Positions 12,598-26,000 of a DNA stretch of 64,000 bases are shown in pieces. The number at the start of each line of letters is the position of its first letter. Position 1 is the first letter of the stretch. The notes beneath the pieces were generated by a model. The model was not told the origin of the DNA, did not search any database, and worked only from the letters and a program-made list of their open reading frames with translations. This stretch comes from Lagopus muta (Eukaryota > Chordata > Aves > Galliformes > Phasianidae), in assembly GCF_023343835.1 (NCBI RefSeq), contig NC_064433.1:181677777-181741776 (forward strand). The letters are read 5' to 3'. The translations under genes were made by a program, and so were the position numbers.

Positions 12598-15164
12598 TGC
12601 AGCAAACAGTTTACTGAACTTCTGTTGAAGTTCTGGCTACCAGACTGGACTGAATGGGTATCTAAGTGTCATATCTGGGAATTTCTGATGGCATTTCAAC
12701 ATTTCTCTCTATCTTAGCTTTATCTCCAGAAAGCAATATGGGACCATATCTCCAATTCTCCTCTATTGAGCCTTGAAATCTTCTCCTGCACGAAAAAGAA
12801 TCAGGAATGTGTGAATAGCGGCACTTTAAGCTGTTTATTCCAGAGTTTTCCTACTACTCAAGTGACTTTTCCAAAGTTAAAATGTGCTCATTTAACTTTA
12901 ATTTGAATTAATTCAAGACTGGTTTTGTAATAGATATTCTTTGATATAAAAAGAAAATAAGTAATATGAAACTGCACCAGTGCAGTGTGGGACTATCTGC
13001 CTAGCAGCTCAGATTAAAACATCCCAAATTTAAGATGCACCTACTCTGTTTTGAATTTTTATCTTGGTTTATTTGTCTATTATCATCATTTCATCATTTG
13101 TCTTAAGGATAAATTAATTTTCTCACATTCCAAGTAATTTCAAGCCCCAGTGTTGTATGTAGTTATTTTCAATGCATGTAATTCATTCTTATGAATCTGT
13201 ACTTAGATATTTCTATGAGTGCGATTTCACCAGTGTTTTGTGTGGATTGCTTTGATGGCAAGAGCAGTCCTGCTTAGCTTAGTGGTCTCTGATTTCTGTG
13301 CTTCAGTACATTATCATATCCACTGCACGATCACAACAAATAAATAGCTTTCTTTTTTTTTCTATCAGGAGTACTCCAGCTCTTGTTTATAACAGGGAAT
13401 CTTAGTGCAAACAGTAGATGGTAAATTTGGTCTATGAGTAGATGTCTTTTGAGTCTATGCATTATCACTGAAGGTATTGTCAGCAGACAACATTGCTCCC
13501 CTGGGGCAAAGCTATTAAAATTTTCATTGCAGAAACTAACTAAATTAGAATGACAGCTATACAAATGCTCATTTTCTAACAAAATCCAATATATATAATC
13601 GTTATTAAAATATAGTAAGGTAGTGTGTCTTCCTATTAAAAGAAAAATAAGAAATATCTTCTTTTTGGAAAGATAAGCTCTAGAGTTTACATGCATCTTG
13701 TGAATTGCTTTTTGTTTTTGTTAGTATGTATGTAGATATATTTTCTGCATTGTGACTCACAGTTTGAATAAATTTATGTTTTATTTGCTGTGATCTTGAT
13801 TGCATGCTCATCTTCCTAATAATAGATGGTATTCCAGGATAATAATGATAGTGTACCAACACTCTAACACATTCTACAGAGATACAATTAACAGTCTACA
13901 CAGATGGGCTACCAATTTGCTGTTCTGCATGACTGTTGTATAATTACACATCTTATAGGCCAACATAACTTTGTCTTAACAGTAACAAAGTAATCTTCTT
14001 AGCCATTGGGTCTCATAACAGCTTAGGCATGAGGACCAAATGTTAGAATGGTTTGTATTACTAATGGCTGGAACAACATGAAAGGTAGGTTAAAGAGAAT
14101 TTCAGGGAATTACAGGGCAAATTATGATAAGTTTTGTGCTTTTTTTTTTTTTTTTTTTTTTTTGTGAATCCAACACAGCAGGAGTTGGAAACATAGTAAA
14201 AGAATGGTAAGATGAATAAGAGTGAAGAAAAGAAGCATGTCTTTGTCCTGGCTGATAATAGCGTTACCAATAATTGGCCTACTTCTTTCATATTTTGTAG
14301 GCTGAATACAGGATAAAATTGTTCCTGCAAAAAGTTACATCAAATTTCTTCTGTCTTGGGTTTACATTTACTTTATACAAACAGACACTCAAAGAAACAA
14401 TATTCAATTTGTTTGTTGTTCTGGTCCTCATGTGGTTGGCTGTGAAAATGTCTTTGCTGTACTTTTGATTGTCATTTTTTAAAGCTGATGCATGTAATCA
14501 TGGTCAGTCTGTTAAGCTGTATATTGAAATAAACACAATAAATCATGAAAAGAATAAGTTCAAAGGACTTTTTTCTTTTAAGGCCTTGCAGCTTTTCTTA
14601 CAGTGTTTTTGTGACAGAGAAATGAAGGAAAAACTTAAGAAGTCATTGGCAAACATAAAAAATAACAGCAATCTCTTTGCTATTAACAACTTAGAGCATT
14701 CACTGAAGCTTAACTAACTGGCAAATTAGTGACAATAGCAGCACAAAGTCAAGCTCTGTGTCACAGAGAACTGTATGAGAATAGTATGAATGCCACTTCA
14801 TAAGTATAGGTGTAGAGAAGGAAAATGATGCAGTATACAGATTTTTCAATAACTGAATAGGTGCTGAATAAATAAAATTTTGTTACAGATTTTCATGTGA
14901 AATTGCCAGTAGTGATAGATGTTGGAGTTAGAATGTCAAATTCGATTTTTGAAATTCAGCATGCTATTTCCTCTACTCTTTGAGAAGATCTATTCATCTT
15001 CCTTACATCTGTAAATCAATAATAAATCTTAGGGCTCCATATTTTATATGCACAAATTTCATATATCAGATTGAACTTCAAATACTGAATATGTGTTATG
15101 TAGTTACTTCAAGCTGAAATGTGTTCTTTATATCCCTGAGATGTCCTCCAACATGAACAGTGTT

Positions 15165-15607
15165 CCATGAAGATGACCAGAGAGCTGGAACACCTCCCCT
15201 ACTGGAACAGGCTAAGCTGGGGCTCCTCTGGTAGAGGAGAGGACTCCGAGAGGACATTATAGTGGCCTTCTGGTACCTGAAGGGGGCTTACAGGAAAGCT
15301 GGGGAGGGACTTTTTATAAGGGCATGTAGTGACAGGATAAGGCAAATGGCTTTAAATTGGAAGATGGAAGATGATAGATTTAGACTAGATATTAGGAAGA
15401 AATTCTTTACTGTGAGAGTGGTGAGACACAGGAACAGGTTGCCCAGTGAGGTTGTGGATCCTCCCTTTCAGGAAGCTCTCAAGGCCAGGCTGGATGGGGC
15501 TGTGAGCAACCTGGTCTGGAAGGAGATATCCCTGCCTGTAGCAGGGGGTTGGAACTAGGTGATCTTAAAGGTCCCTTCCAACCCAAACCATTCTATGATT
15601 CTGTGAT
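15165..15607 (+). mobile_element. CR1 3' end with partial ORF2 C terminus
   Basis: Plus-strand codons read AFWYLKGAYRKAGEGLF, SDRIRQMALNWK, then FRLDIRKKFFTVRVVRHRNRLP and EVVDPPFQEALKARLDGAVS. This is the CR1 ORF2 C terminus. The UTR follows with ggttggaactaggtgatctt and ends in ccattctatgattctgtgat. The 98-codon open frame at 15262-15558 is part of this element and not a host gene. Confidence 0.92.
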
Positions 15608-16219
15608 AGAGTAAGTCAGAATCTGCAGCTCTCTTCCTTTTCAAGAGAGAATTTCACGCCACTATCATCTGTGAATTTGCATCTGTGAAGGTCAGCTGAA
15701 GCTAGAATGTTAGTGGATACATTTAACAGGAAAGGTCCTGATGTATTTCATAGGCTGTTTTTTTTACTGAAATTTGTAATTCAATAAGCATCTTATGTCT
15801 GTATTTTATCCTTAGTTTTTCTTTTTAATAAAAATAATGAAACAGAATTATAAATAATGTATATATATATAATTTATATATAATTATATAATGTATATAT
15901 ATAATTTATAAATAATCAGGCTTTAAAAATTTACGTGCACATATAATACTTATTTATTGTGGTACTTCACTAATAATTCTAATAAATGTAAATTAAAATG
16001 AGATTTCATCCCTATGGAAATACATGTCACCCTTCTGCTTTGTTTCTGTACTTTTAGTAAAATGATAAAAAGTAGTAGCCTTTGTTAGAGAGGAGAAAAT
16101 AGGAAGGTTGTATTGTCCTGACCCCAGATAGACCTTAATATTGTTTTAATATTAGTGAAATCAAATAGCATTCTAACTATATTTACTAAGCGTATAATCA
16201 CCCCAGTAAGGTTCTGTTA
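15608..16219. repeat. Intergenic sequence with an AT-only block
   Basis: The section 15855-15917 is almost pure A and T and contains two similar copies of aatgtatatatata followed by atttata, about 40 nt apart. The rest is unremarkable. Confidence 0.6.
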
Positions 16220-16500
16220 CTGTTTAATGCCTGTAGGTAGGTAAGCTCCACACAGCTGTTTGTCACTCTCCTGTGCTGGGTTTTGGTCAGTTTGGATCAA
16301 CTTTCCTGACTCTTTCCCTCCCAGCTCCTTATCCACACCCAGCCTGCTTTCTGGCAAGCCAGCATAGGAAGAAGAAAAGTCTTTAGCTCTGTGTAGCTCA
16401 GCAACAACTAAACTGTCAGTGTTATCACCTCTAGTTTGCTCACAAATCCAAAACAGCGCCATGGAAGGTACAGTGAAGAGAACTAACTCTATTTCAGTCA
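16220..16500 (-). mobile_element. Probable avian ERVL-type LTR fragment
   Basis: Read on the minus strand, the block has the signature ctgaaatagagttagttct, then ttttggatttgtgagca, gtgataacactgacagttt and aggagctgggaggga. I recognise this string as a dispersed avian LTR, most like the ERVL group; that is from memory and was not searched. No retroviral coding region is visible, and the clean LTR ends and target-site duplication were not found. It abuts the CR1 at 16505-16705. A 120-codon open frame crosses it but has no meaning as protein. Confidence 0.5.
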
Positions 16501-16504
16501 TACA

Positions 16505-16705
16505 TACAAGTTTCTTGGAAACCTCCATGGTTGGTGGCTCCACCACCTCCTTGGGCAGCCCATTCCAGTGTGTTACCACTCTTTCTGAGAATAAATTTTT
16601 CCAAAATATCCAACCTAAACATCCCCTGGTGCAACTTCAAGATATTAGCCTTGTTCTTATCTCTAGTTACCTGATCCAGACTCTTACCGGCTTCTCTGGA
16701 CACAA
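16505..16705 (-). mobile_element. CR1 fragment lacking its 3' terminus
   Basis: The stretch ggtggctccaccacctccttgggcagcccattccagtgtgttaccact is the reverse of the CR1 ORF2 end (HWNGLPKEVVEPP). It is followed by acttcaagatattagcc and gttcttatctctagttacc. The normal CR1 3' UTR with its attctgtg repeats is absent; the LTR-like sequence at 16220-16500 takes its place. Confidence 0.8.
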
Positions 16706-19700
16706 ATGAAGGGTGCTCTCTGCTGTGGCACTACTGCAATGTCAGGCAGTGCCTCATGACATCCTTGAGAAGCCCAGTCAGTCAGAAGCTGTTTGTCTTA
16801 TAAATAAAAAGCTGGTGTCACAAACTGCGTTTTGTAATTTCTAAGTTTTTCTGGGAATGAAACCATGTTCATATAGAGTATATGGACAGATTTTAGAATA
16901 TGTGCCCATATTATAGTTTATAACTCCTACTATAGTATCAGTTTGAATCACATAATATAAATCTGGCCTCCAAATTACTGCACCCCACCCCATCCCCCTC
17001 AAAATAAATAAATAAATAAATAAATAAATAAAAATCCCCTTTTCTGCGCCCTGTTCTGAAATGACAGTTTCCTCATCCTTCCAGGTTTCCCTGAAAATGC
17101 AAATGGTTCCTCTTCTAATTACCTACAGCATGGAAAAAGTAGGATTTTTTAATACATTAGTTAATAGCATTGTTCCCAGAGAAAAGTATGATTGCGTATA
17201 TGACAGATGTTAAGTTTCTCTTTCCAGATTTATAACACAGTGATAGATGTGGAATATAGTGTTCATAGTGCTTGATTCCCTGTTTTTACATCTGCTAGAA
17301 AATTCAGCAATCATTCTAGGAAAATGCCACTGTTGAAGAAAGTGTTTAAGTGTCTGATTAACATTAAATTGTACCTTTGTCTCTCTGAGTTGTTGAAGGA
17401 AATGTTAAAGTGTCTGCCTTGAGAGCCTATAAATAAACATGTGGAGTAAAAAAGACTGTTGTCTTTTCAGTAGTCTCTTTAATCTGTAAACTGAAAGTGT
17501 AACAAAATCCCACAGCTGGAAGCTTGTTTCAGACAAATCCTGACTTAAACTGAGGGATCCATTTAAACAGTACAGATGATTAATCACTGAAACACCAATT
17601 CTTTGCACAGCATCTCCACCTCTAAGTTAACAGGAAGCCAAACAAAAAAAAAACAACCAACCAAGGTGCCCATTAGAGTTGCAATGACCTTGGTATTGTC
17701 CCATAGTTAGATGATGCTATGTTTTGAAATGAGCTCTGTTCTGTGCATGTTTTCCTTTTCCCCACTTATAAAATGAGGTAACATTTTTGTCTGAGCTAAT
17801 AAAGTAAACATTGATACATGAAGTCTGTTAGATGCTCAGATTTAAAAATGTTGACAGCAGATAGATGGGCAGGGTACATGCACTGGTAAAGTGACAGAAG
17901 ATGCACGGTAAGTTGGTGACTTTAATGGGATGTGCCTGAGTGCATGGCTGCCTTTGGACATCAGGTCAGAACTCATCCTAGTGACAGCTTGATGACAGAA
18001 TTCAGGCACTACAATACTCCAAGGGGAAACAAGCTGCTTTGGATGATCTCTGTAGGCAGTCAGCCCCAGCCTTCTGTCTCCTATTCTGCTTTTCTATTGA
18101 TAAAAATGAGGAGAAAGTAAATCTAATTTAATTTAATTCATAACAAAGATTTCCATTTTAAGAATATTCACATATTACTACCCAAAACATCACTGTACAG
18201 AGCTCAAAACAGAAAGTATTTCCCCTGAAGCAAAAGGATTTTCCCTTAGCTCAGAAGTATTTTGTTTGAGTAATCCTAGATCAAATTCAGAAACTGTAAC
18301 ATGACATATTATTCTATAAGTTTGGTGAAAGATTCATGAAAAATATTTTCAAGTCATTTAAAATTATTTGAGAATCCAAAAGGATTTTTCACTCAATTTA
18401 CCTATGAAGAATGCAGAGCATTTCTTGAAACTTAGAATACTCAAGTTCAGTGTTAGCAATTCATCACTCATACATAACCCAAGGAACAAGGCTAATTTTC
18501 TGGGAGTGAGCACTGGATGGCCCATTTATTTCAGCTGTAGTAACTCTTAAACTAAGGGCAAAGTTCTGCTAACATACATTAGCTTCCATTAGGAGGCTAT
18601 GCTGTACATTACCAATGCTCTGATTTTATCTGAATGTCAAACACCAGATCTTAACCTCTTTTTTTTTTGCTTTAACTCCTTTTCCTATTTAATCATGAAT
18701 CTTTAATTCATTTGCTTGTAAGGAAATCCTATTATCTTTCTTGTGAAGAATAATTTTAACAAAAGGTTAGAGAACTTTTGCCCTCTAAAACCTTTCCTCT
18801 AAAACCAAAGATGCTGTTTTTGGAAGAAAAATCACAGAGTGGTTTTCAGAGCACTGAGTTCAACATGCGCATTTAGGCATCTAAGGTCTAAACATTTGTA
18901 TCCAAATTAGCTGTCTGGACATTTTTATACTCAAATGCAAACTATAAGCATCTTCAAAATTACGTCTTTAGAGAGAATAATATTGATTGATAGTGTTATA
19001 TAAATAAAACATTACGAATACTCTTCAGTTGCTTGCTACCATATTAAATATTATGTTGTTTCAGGTTAAATAGCATCTCTTCATTTCAACACTGTTAGCT
19101 CTCAGATATGCCTTTGTTTCTTTTTCTGAATGATGTGGGAATCAAGAGCTTAGGAAGGCAGAGTAAAAAACTGTAAGGATGTTCTTTTTCAGAATAAGAA
19201 GAAAGAATGTGGCATAGTGTCTGGGCTGTACACAGGAGCAGAGCAGAAGTGTGAAGATGAATGAATGTCAGACAGGGACTGTTATGGATTGGCCACAGCT
19301 CTCCATCCCATCACCCCTTTGCTGCTAGAGTTTGAGGGCGTTCCGGATTTTGGAAGGCTGGTAGACATAAAGATGAAACTGGGAAAAAGGAGTGTTATTT
19401 TATCTTTTTCTGCATTACCCAAATCTATTTTAACTGGTGATAAACTATATTCACTTCCATCAATTTAAAGCCATTTTGCCTGTGATAGTAAATGAGCTTC
19501 TTCATCCCACTACTTCCCCATGTCCTTTGAGGTTGGCGAGTGAGTAAAAAGCTTCATGGAAATTTGGTTCTTAGCAAAATCTTATCCACCAGAAAGAAGG
19601 TATCTCTCTTTCTTTGAGTATGACATAATAGTTAAAAAGGAAAGATTTTGTGGATAAGCCAAAGGAAGAAATTCTTTGGTGTAAATGCAGGTTAAAGATC

Positions 19701-21827
19701 AGATTATATTCTGGGAATAGGAGACACAGAATTTATGTTAATGTTCTAGTGTGTTTAAAATTCTATGAGCTGAAAGAACAATCTTGATTGTTACAAAACA
19801 GAAAGTTACTTGTGAAAAGATGAGATACTTGGTAGGAAGATGTTGCTTACAAAGAAGGAAGAAAACATACTACCATGAAAAACCCAAAGTATTAAGCTGC
19901 ACTAACTTCAACCAATAAAATCCTGCTTCTAGTAAATATTATATTATGCTTTAAATGAGTTTGTTTCATAAAAAAGCTGCAACAGTTTATATCACAGAAT
20001 CTGCTGAGCATGTGCTGCAGTTTTAACCAGTCCTGTCCATCCTCTAAGCTATAGATACTGGTTTATTTTTGTTAGTCTGTCACAGAAAGTTAATTTATGA
20101 TTGTTTACCATCCTTCACAATGTCTTTTTCTTCCATTGATTTGAGATCAGCTTGGCATTTGACGTACTGATTCATACACTGCCAAATCTATGGAAAAAAA
20201 AACCAAACCAAACCAAAAAAAAAACAACCAGCATTTTAATTATCTCTTGCTAATCAGTGAAGTGACAAGAGGTTGTTCAGCTTGTTTCCTCACTTCTGTT
20301 AGTCGTCTATTGTCACTTTCAAAAGGACTGATGTAAGTCTCCTGAGATACCTAATCTCAAATCAGTTAAAAGGCTGTATCATTGCTTTCTTAAATCTACC
20401 ATATACTCCATACATTTCAACAAAATTGGTTGCTCATAATCATGATAGTTTTGGACTTTGGTTATTCTTGAGCGCTACAAGTAAAGGAAACAACGACCTA
20501 TTATGCTCCACCTTTTGTGTGTAAGATACAAAGAAGCAGAGAAAGAAAAATCTCTATAAATGTGAGTGCATATATTTATGTGTGGGAAGAAGATACGTCA
20601 TGCATTCATTTGTGAGAGCTGGATATTTACCTTGTGGGCTGCAGCAGTCTAGATAGTCTTAAAGATTGGAATTTGAAAATGTCAGTTTGCTCTTTGCCCT
20701 ACTGTAAAGTTGCTGTGTGACCTTATGCAAATCACTTTGGGTCTGAATTCCTTGTTGCAGGTAGAGTCTTTTTGAGACATGTTGGTTGCTCCCAAATTCG
20801 TGGGGAGATGTGGCAATACAAACGAAAAGCAAGTTCTTCAATGATGTCTAAGTATCATTCTAGGCCTCTGACCTTGGTATAAATGTCAGTTTTAAATATT
20901 TAGCTTTACAATGCTGTGCTTTGCTTTTGTTACTTGAAAAATAATATTAATACTTATAACACAAAGTAAACATAAAGTCTGTTTTTGGTAATATTTTCAA
21001 GCTCCTTAAATCATACAGAAAAAATATATTAATACATAAAACTAATAAAGTATATGAATATGTATATTTGTAATACATAAAAAATAGCTAACATTCTACA
21101 TCCTATGACTAATACTGATATCACTGCTCTTGCCTTAGTTACCTCATCAAGATATTTATGGTTATATTTTCTAAAACAGATTATAGAGCAAAATAATGGA
21201 GTAGCTCTGGAAAAGGTCTGGAAAACTTACTGCTCAGCAGCATTGCTGGCTATTATTCTAAGAGCAATTTTTGTAGTTTTTTATGATATTTATCAGTTTA
21301 CTTCCCTTAATACTTATGTGAAGACAGTGAATAGCGAAGTTATCCTAAGTATATAATACATCCACAGGGTAAATATAATGTACAGAATCATTCCAATCAT
21401 TTAACTAGAACCATAATATGTATCCACATAATTTTCTGACAAAAAGCGTATTTTGAAACCAGACTTTCATGTCAAATGGCAATGTTAATTTAGTAAGCTG
21501 CTGTCTGGGAACTGGCCTGGATAACTTAAAAGATCATCATCACTTTTTTTTTAAAGGCAAGTATGTCTTATATTATGCAGCTCAACAAGTAAAAAACTAT
21601 GGATAGAGATAAATGAAAATATGATCCAGGATTTTTCCTTGGGATTATTAAAATTTGTCATGGTTTTTTTTTTTTTTTTTTTTTTTTGTTATCAGTATTC
21701 CACATCATAACATCCCATAGTGCACTGGGAGTTGAAGAGTTAATAGTGAAGTTCCGTGGATTATTGATAGTTCAGACTACCTAGTCCAAGAAGAGAAGAA
21801 TGAGCTACAGCTCCCAGAAGACTTTAC
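16706..21827. other. Intergenic sequence, simple repeats only
   Basis: It contains an (AAAT)n run at 17001-17034, an A/C-rich run at 20190-20226 and a 24-nt T run at 21664-21687. No gene or transposon is recognised. Confidence 0.6.
17001..17034. repeat. (AAAT)n microsatellite
   Basis: About eight tetranucleotide units following a C-rich segment. Confidence 0.9.
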
Positions 21828-21935
21828 AGAATCACAGAATCATAGAATGTCAGGGATTGGAAGGGATTCTGAAAAATCATCTACTCCAATCCCCCTGCTG
21901 GAGCAGGAACACCTGATTGGGTCACACAGGAAGAC
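21828..21935 (-). mobile_element. Short CR1 3' end fragment
   Basis: The sequence acagaatcacagaatcatagaatgtcagggattggaagggattctga, followed by ctccaatccccctgctggagcagg, is a reversed CR1 3' UTR. Similarity fades after about 21,935, so about 108 nt are kept. Confidence 0.88.
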
Positions 21936-22404
21936 TTCAATATTCCATGTCTGTTTTTTGTTCAGAAGAAAAGGTAAAACTAACTGGGAGTCACAGGACT
22001 ATTTTGTTCCTTCTGCTCGTCTCTGCTGTATGCGCTCCCTATCTGCCTCACATACAGCATCAGAGTAAGGACCTTGGTTTTTGGACACTCTCTCTGTAAT
22101 TCATTATATTTATTTGCTTCAGTTCCGATTATATCACATTATATTGTGTTATCTTGCATTCTGCTTTCATATTTCATAAATAGCCTTTCTACCTTAGCTC
22201 GTTGTTGATGCCTTTTTTTTTCTGACTAGGCACATCTCCCTGTCTTCCATCTACCCCCTTTCCCGCAGTGTGGGTCTCTGGTTCTGTCCTCTCCATTAGT
22301 CACAGATCTAAGCCACACTGGGCCAGATCTGTGACAGTTTCAGTCTCTCATCTTTACAATTTGATGTGTTCCCAAACATTTGTGACTAAAGTAGAACATC
22401 AAGC

Positions 22405-23080
22405 GCTCTGGGTGTTCTGATGGACAATAGGTTGGCCATGAGCCAGCAGTGTGCCCCCGTGGCCAAGGTCAATGGTATCAAGGGGTGCATTAATAAGAAC
22501 GTGGCCAGCAGGTCAAGGGAGGTGATCCTCCCTCTCAACTCTGCCCTGGTGAGTCCACATTTAGAACACTTTGTCCAGTTCTGGGCTCCTCAGTTCAAAA
22601 AAGACTGGGATGTTCTAGAAGAGAGAGGGCCACAAAGGATGGCCATGAAGTGGAGGGCCACAAAGATAAGGGTTCTGGATCATCTCCCATATGAGGAAAG
22701 GCTGGGTAACCTGGATCTGTTCAGCCTGAGGAAAAGAAGACTGAGAGAGGATCTGATGAATTATATATAAATTTATAAATATCTAAAGGGATGAGGGAAG
22801 CGAATGGATGAGGCCAGGCTCTTCTTGGTGATGTGTAGTGATAGGACAAGGAGCAATGGCCTAAAACTTATAGGAGGTTCTGTACAAACATGTGGAAGAA
22901 CTTCTTTATGGTAAGAGTGATGTAGAATGGGAACAGGTTTCCCAGAGAAGCTGTGGAGTCTTCTCCTATGGTCTATATTCAAGCCCTGGATGCACGCCTG
23001 CCTGTATGATCTATTGTCACACACAGGATCTCTTGAGGTCCCTTCCAAACCCTGCAATTCTGGGATTCTGTGATTCAAGA
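22405..23080 (+). mobile_element. CR1 ORF2 C-terminal region and 3' UTR
   Basis: Plus-strand reading runs from [14 protein letters not shown] and [10 protein letters not shown] through [18 protein letters not shown] and the [24 protein letters not shown] segment, which is the ORF2 end of CR1. The frame then breaks, and 3' sequence follows through tcccagagaagctgtgga to a terminal gcaattctgggattctgtgattc near 23,075. It is inactivated by stops. Long minus-strand open frames over it are antisense shadows. Confidence 0.92.
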
Positions 23081-26000
23081 TGATAGCACAATCTCCAATA
23101 ACTGATCTTGGACAAATATAGCTGTGTTGTTTTAACATGTTATCACTCCAGTTACCCAAATTGCCTTTCTGCCAGAGGAAGCAATCTACACAGCAAGGCA
23201 GCAAAATGGATGGGTTCATCTCTTCCAGTTCACGATCTTAGGACCTGAATACAAACCAGTGCATCAGCTGAAATCTTCTAGAGCTTGCCAGTCATAATAC
23301 TGGTTCCTTTCCTGAAATGCTGTAGGAAAATAATCATCAGTTTGGCTCTGTGGAAAAGCAAAAGTGATATGGTCAACGACTATGAACTATTAGAGCCTAA
23401 TTTATCTGTGAAGCAGCTGTGTTGGATTCCTGGGAGAAAGCCATCTCATGCAATAGCTTCAGTGATGATTCAACAGACATAAATTTGGTAATACAGGGGC
23501 AGTTTTATATTTAGGATGCTCAAATATAGAGCATCTTTATTTTGAGTGCTTAATGTCTACTGTCACTGTAATTGAGCCACCTTAGTTTGGCAATTAGTCT
23601 CACAGTAAAATAATTATTTATATTATAGTGGAAAAACTAAATGGTATCTTAGATTTTGTGATATAGCTATGCCTATGATGATCTTTAAAAATCCTACAAA
23701 TAGTGAGCTACTAAATCTTCCTATTTCTTAAAGATAAAATCGAGATAAATACATCAATATCCTTTTGCTAATTTTGAGTGCCTCCAAAGTCAAGAATAGA
23801 CAAATTATTTTTAAATGTGTATCTAAGTACATGTTGCATACTCTAATTTGTATATGTATGATTGATTCACAACATTTAAACATTCAAATATGAAATTATC
23901 TGGCTTTCTGAAACTGTTAGCTCCTGGGCCAAACTGTGACAAATTGTACACTGATATGTGTAGACTCTTCAGCAGGACTATATCATTTGTATACATTGGC
24001 TTTTGTGTCTGCATTTGAAACTGGATCCACTGGGAGAGAGCTGTTGTCATTTTTAATTAATCAGGCTGTTTTCCTCACCTTTCTTTTTAACCCTAGTAGT
24101 GAAAAAGATAGTAAGAAATATCTTGGCATTTGTTTCTCATAGGTCTTTGGATTTTTCACAGTGAAGGAGTATATTGTTGGTTTGTCCAAGTTTGAGGTCT
24201 ATGATTACATTTTGGTTGAAATAATGGTTCATAATGCAGGATATGCAAGAGTATGAATTAATTTAATTTTACATTTAATATATATTGAACCTTTGACTGC
24301 TCTGCTATTGAAAGTCATGGGTTTAACTTACAACTCACTGATTGCTAAGAAATTTTTTCCTTAAGTATAAAGTTTTGAACTGCAGTAAATTTACACAGTG
24401 AAATTTTTACTTTGATAGAAAGTTCTTTTTGAAAATATCACATTAATATGGTTTTCCTATTCTGAGACGCCTTCTACCATGTGGCAGATGACTCACTGTG
24501 GTTTGTGGAGCCTTACAAATATATATACAGCAATTAGGCTTCTCAGGATTCTAGTAAACTAACCTAGAAGAAACTGGAAGTCTAGTAAAACCAGCTACTG
24601 TGCAAATGTTAAACTATTGTGAAGCATGACCCCATTTTCAAATCATTAGGTTCTATCTAGAAAAGCCTGTGACTTGTCATGTCTAAAGGTTGTTCACTGG
24701 TATACAGAATTTTATTGTAATCAGGAAGAGAAAATATTATTACTTTCTCACTCTCTGATTCCAACAGTGGAGAAACTTCTACAGGAAATAAAATGTGCTT
24801 TGCTGCAGGGCATACTTCATTATTCCTTCTTTGCTTATATATATATTTCTTCCCCAGAATAAAAAATGCAGGTCTTGCCAGGTTTCACTTTCCTTTATGA
24901 ACACTTGTGCCCTTCACAGCATCGTGGAAAAGACTCCACGCTCCTTAAACCCTACCAGAACCCAACCATCTTTATGCAGAAAACATCCTGCCTCGTTGTT
25001 TCATTGTACTCTAATGCAGCAGGAAAAGGAACAAAATCTTTCTATTGACCTTTGCAAAGGTAGACATTTGGGTAATGCACACACAGGTAGTTATATTTCC
25101 ATACACAGCGCAATCTGCATGTCTGTGAGAAAGTTAGAGTCATGATGCGTTAATACTAGATTTTATTTGGAAGTCCGTGGGCTGATTCTCCCTATATATT
25201 TCTGTGCAGCCCTTAAATAAAAACAACAACAACAACCAAACAACAACAACAAAAAAACAACATTTTTTGGCAATTAGTTTTTCTTCATAAACACTGTTTG
25301 GCAGTTGATGCAAATGTATTAATGTATATCACTGAGACTGATTGCCTCAATGTATATCTAGATGTGGCACATAGATGGTTTTATTTGTAGTTGCATGTAT
25401 TTGTGGAGGGAGATCTCATGGAAGAACATATTGCAAACTCCTGGCTCTGTTCAGCAGGTAGAGAAATTTATTCCCTTTATGTGTCAGGAGGCAGAGAAGC
25501 TTGGAGGCACTGGTGCCCATGGAGAATATCAGAGATCATTTCTTCCTCTTTTGCAAACAAGTTTCAAGAAAAAGGCTTCTCCCTTGAGATGTAAAATCTT
25601 CCGAGTTCTGGTGCAATGGAGGTTTGCTCAGCCTTCATATAGGTTGCTGTCTAAAGACCTCATTATTATTTTAAACATACAGAAGCAGATTTTTGTTTGT
25701 GTAGCTGTCAAAACACTGAAACAAACTCACCTTAATGTTAGCAGGCGAAAGTATGGAGAACCTCAGGAATTTTTATCAAAGCTGAATTTATCTTCTCAAA
25801 ATATGTTCAGAGGAACACAGTGGGCATGAAGTTTTTGCATTTCACTGACTTTCCCTGTTATTACTCAGAAGTTTTTCTTGTCTGAAAGTGGCCCGGAGAA
25901 ATCCTAAATCCTCATACAGTGTGAGCATGGTGAATTGTGAATGCGGTATATTTCTGTCTGTTCTCCAAATGTCCATCAGCTGTTCCAGGCCATAGAGTGT

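Larger units (their letters stand above)
10316..15164. other. Intergenic sequence with simple repeats
   Basis: It contains an (AATA)n run at 10566-10592, T or A runs at 12369-12382, 12566-12595 and 14140-14163, and a perfect hairpin at 12198-12221. Open frames of up to 121 codons occur but have no recognisable domains or codon bias. Confidence 0.6.

Noticed and set aside
16217..16709. Open frames of 96 and 120 codons on both strands
   Set aside because: They lie over the LTR-like and CR1 sequence and have no coherent protein features.
22773..23219. 148-codon minus-strand open frame
   Set aside because: Antisense to a plus-strand CR1 3' end.
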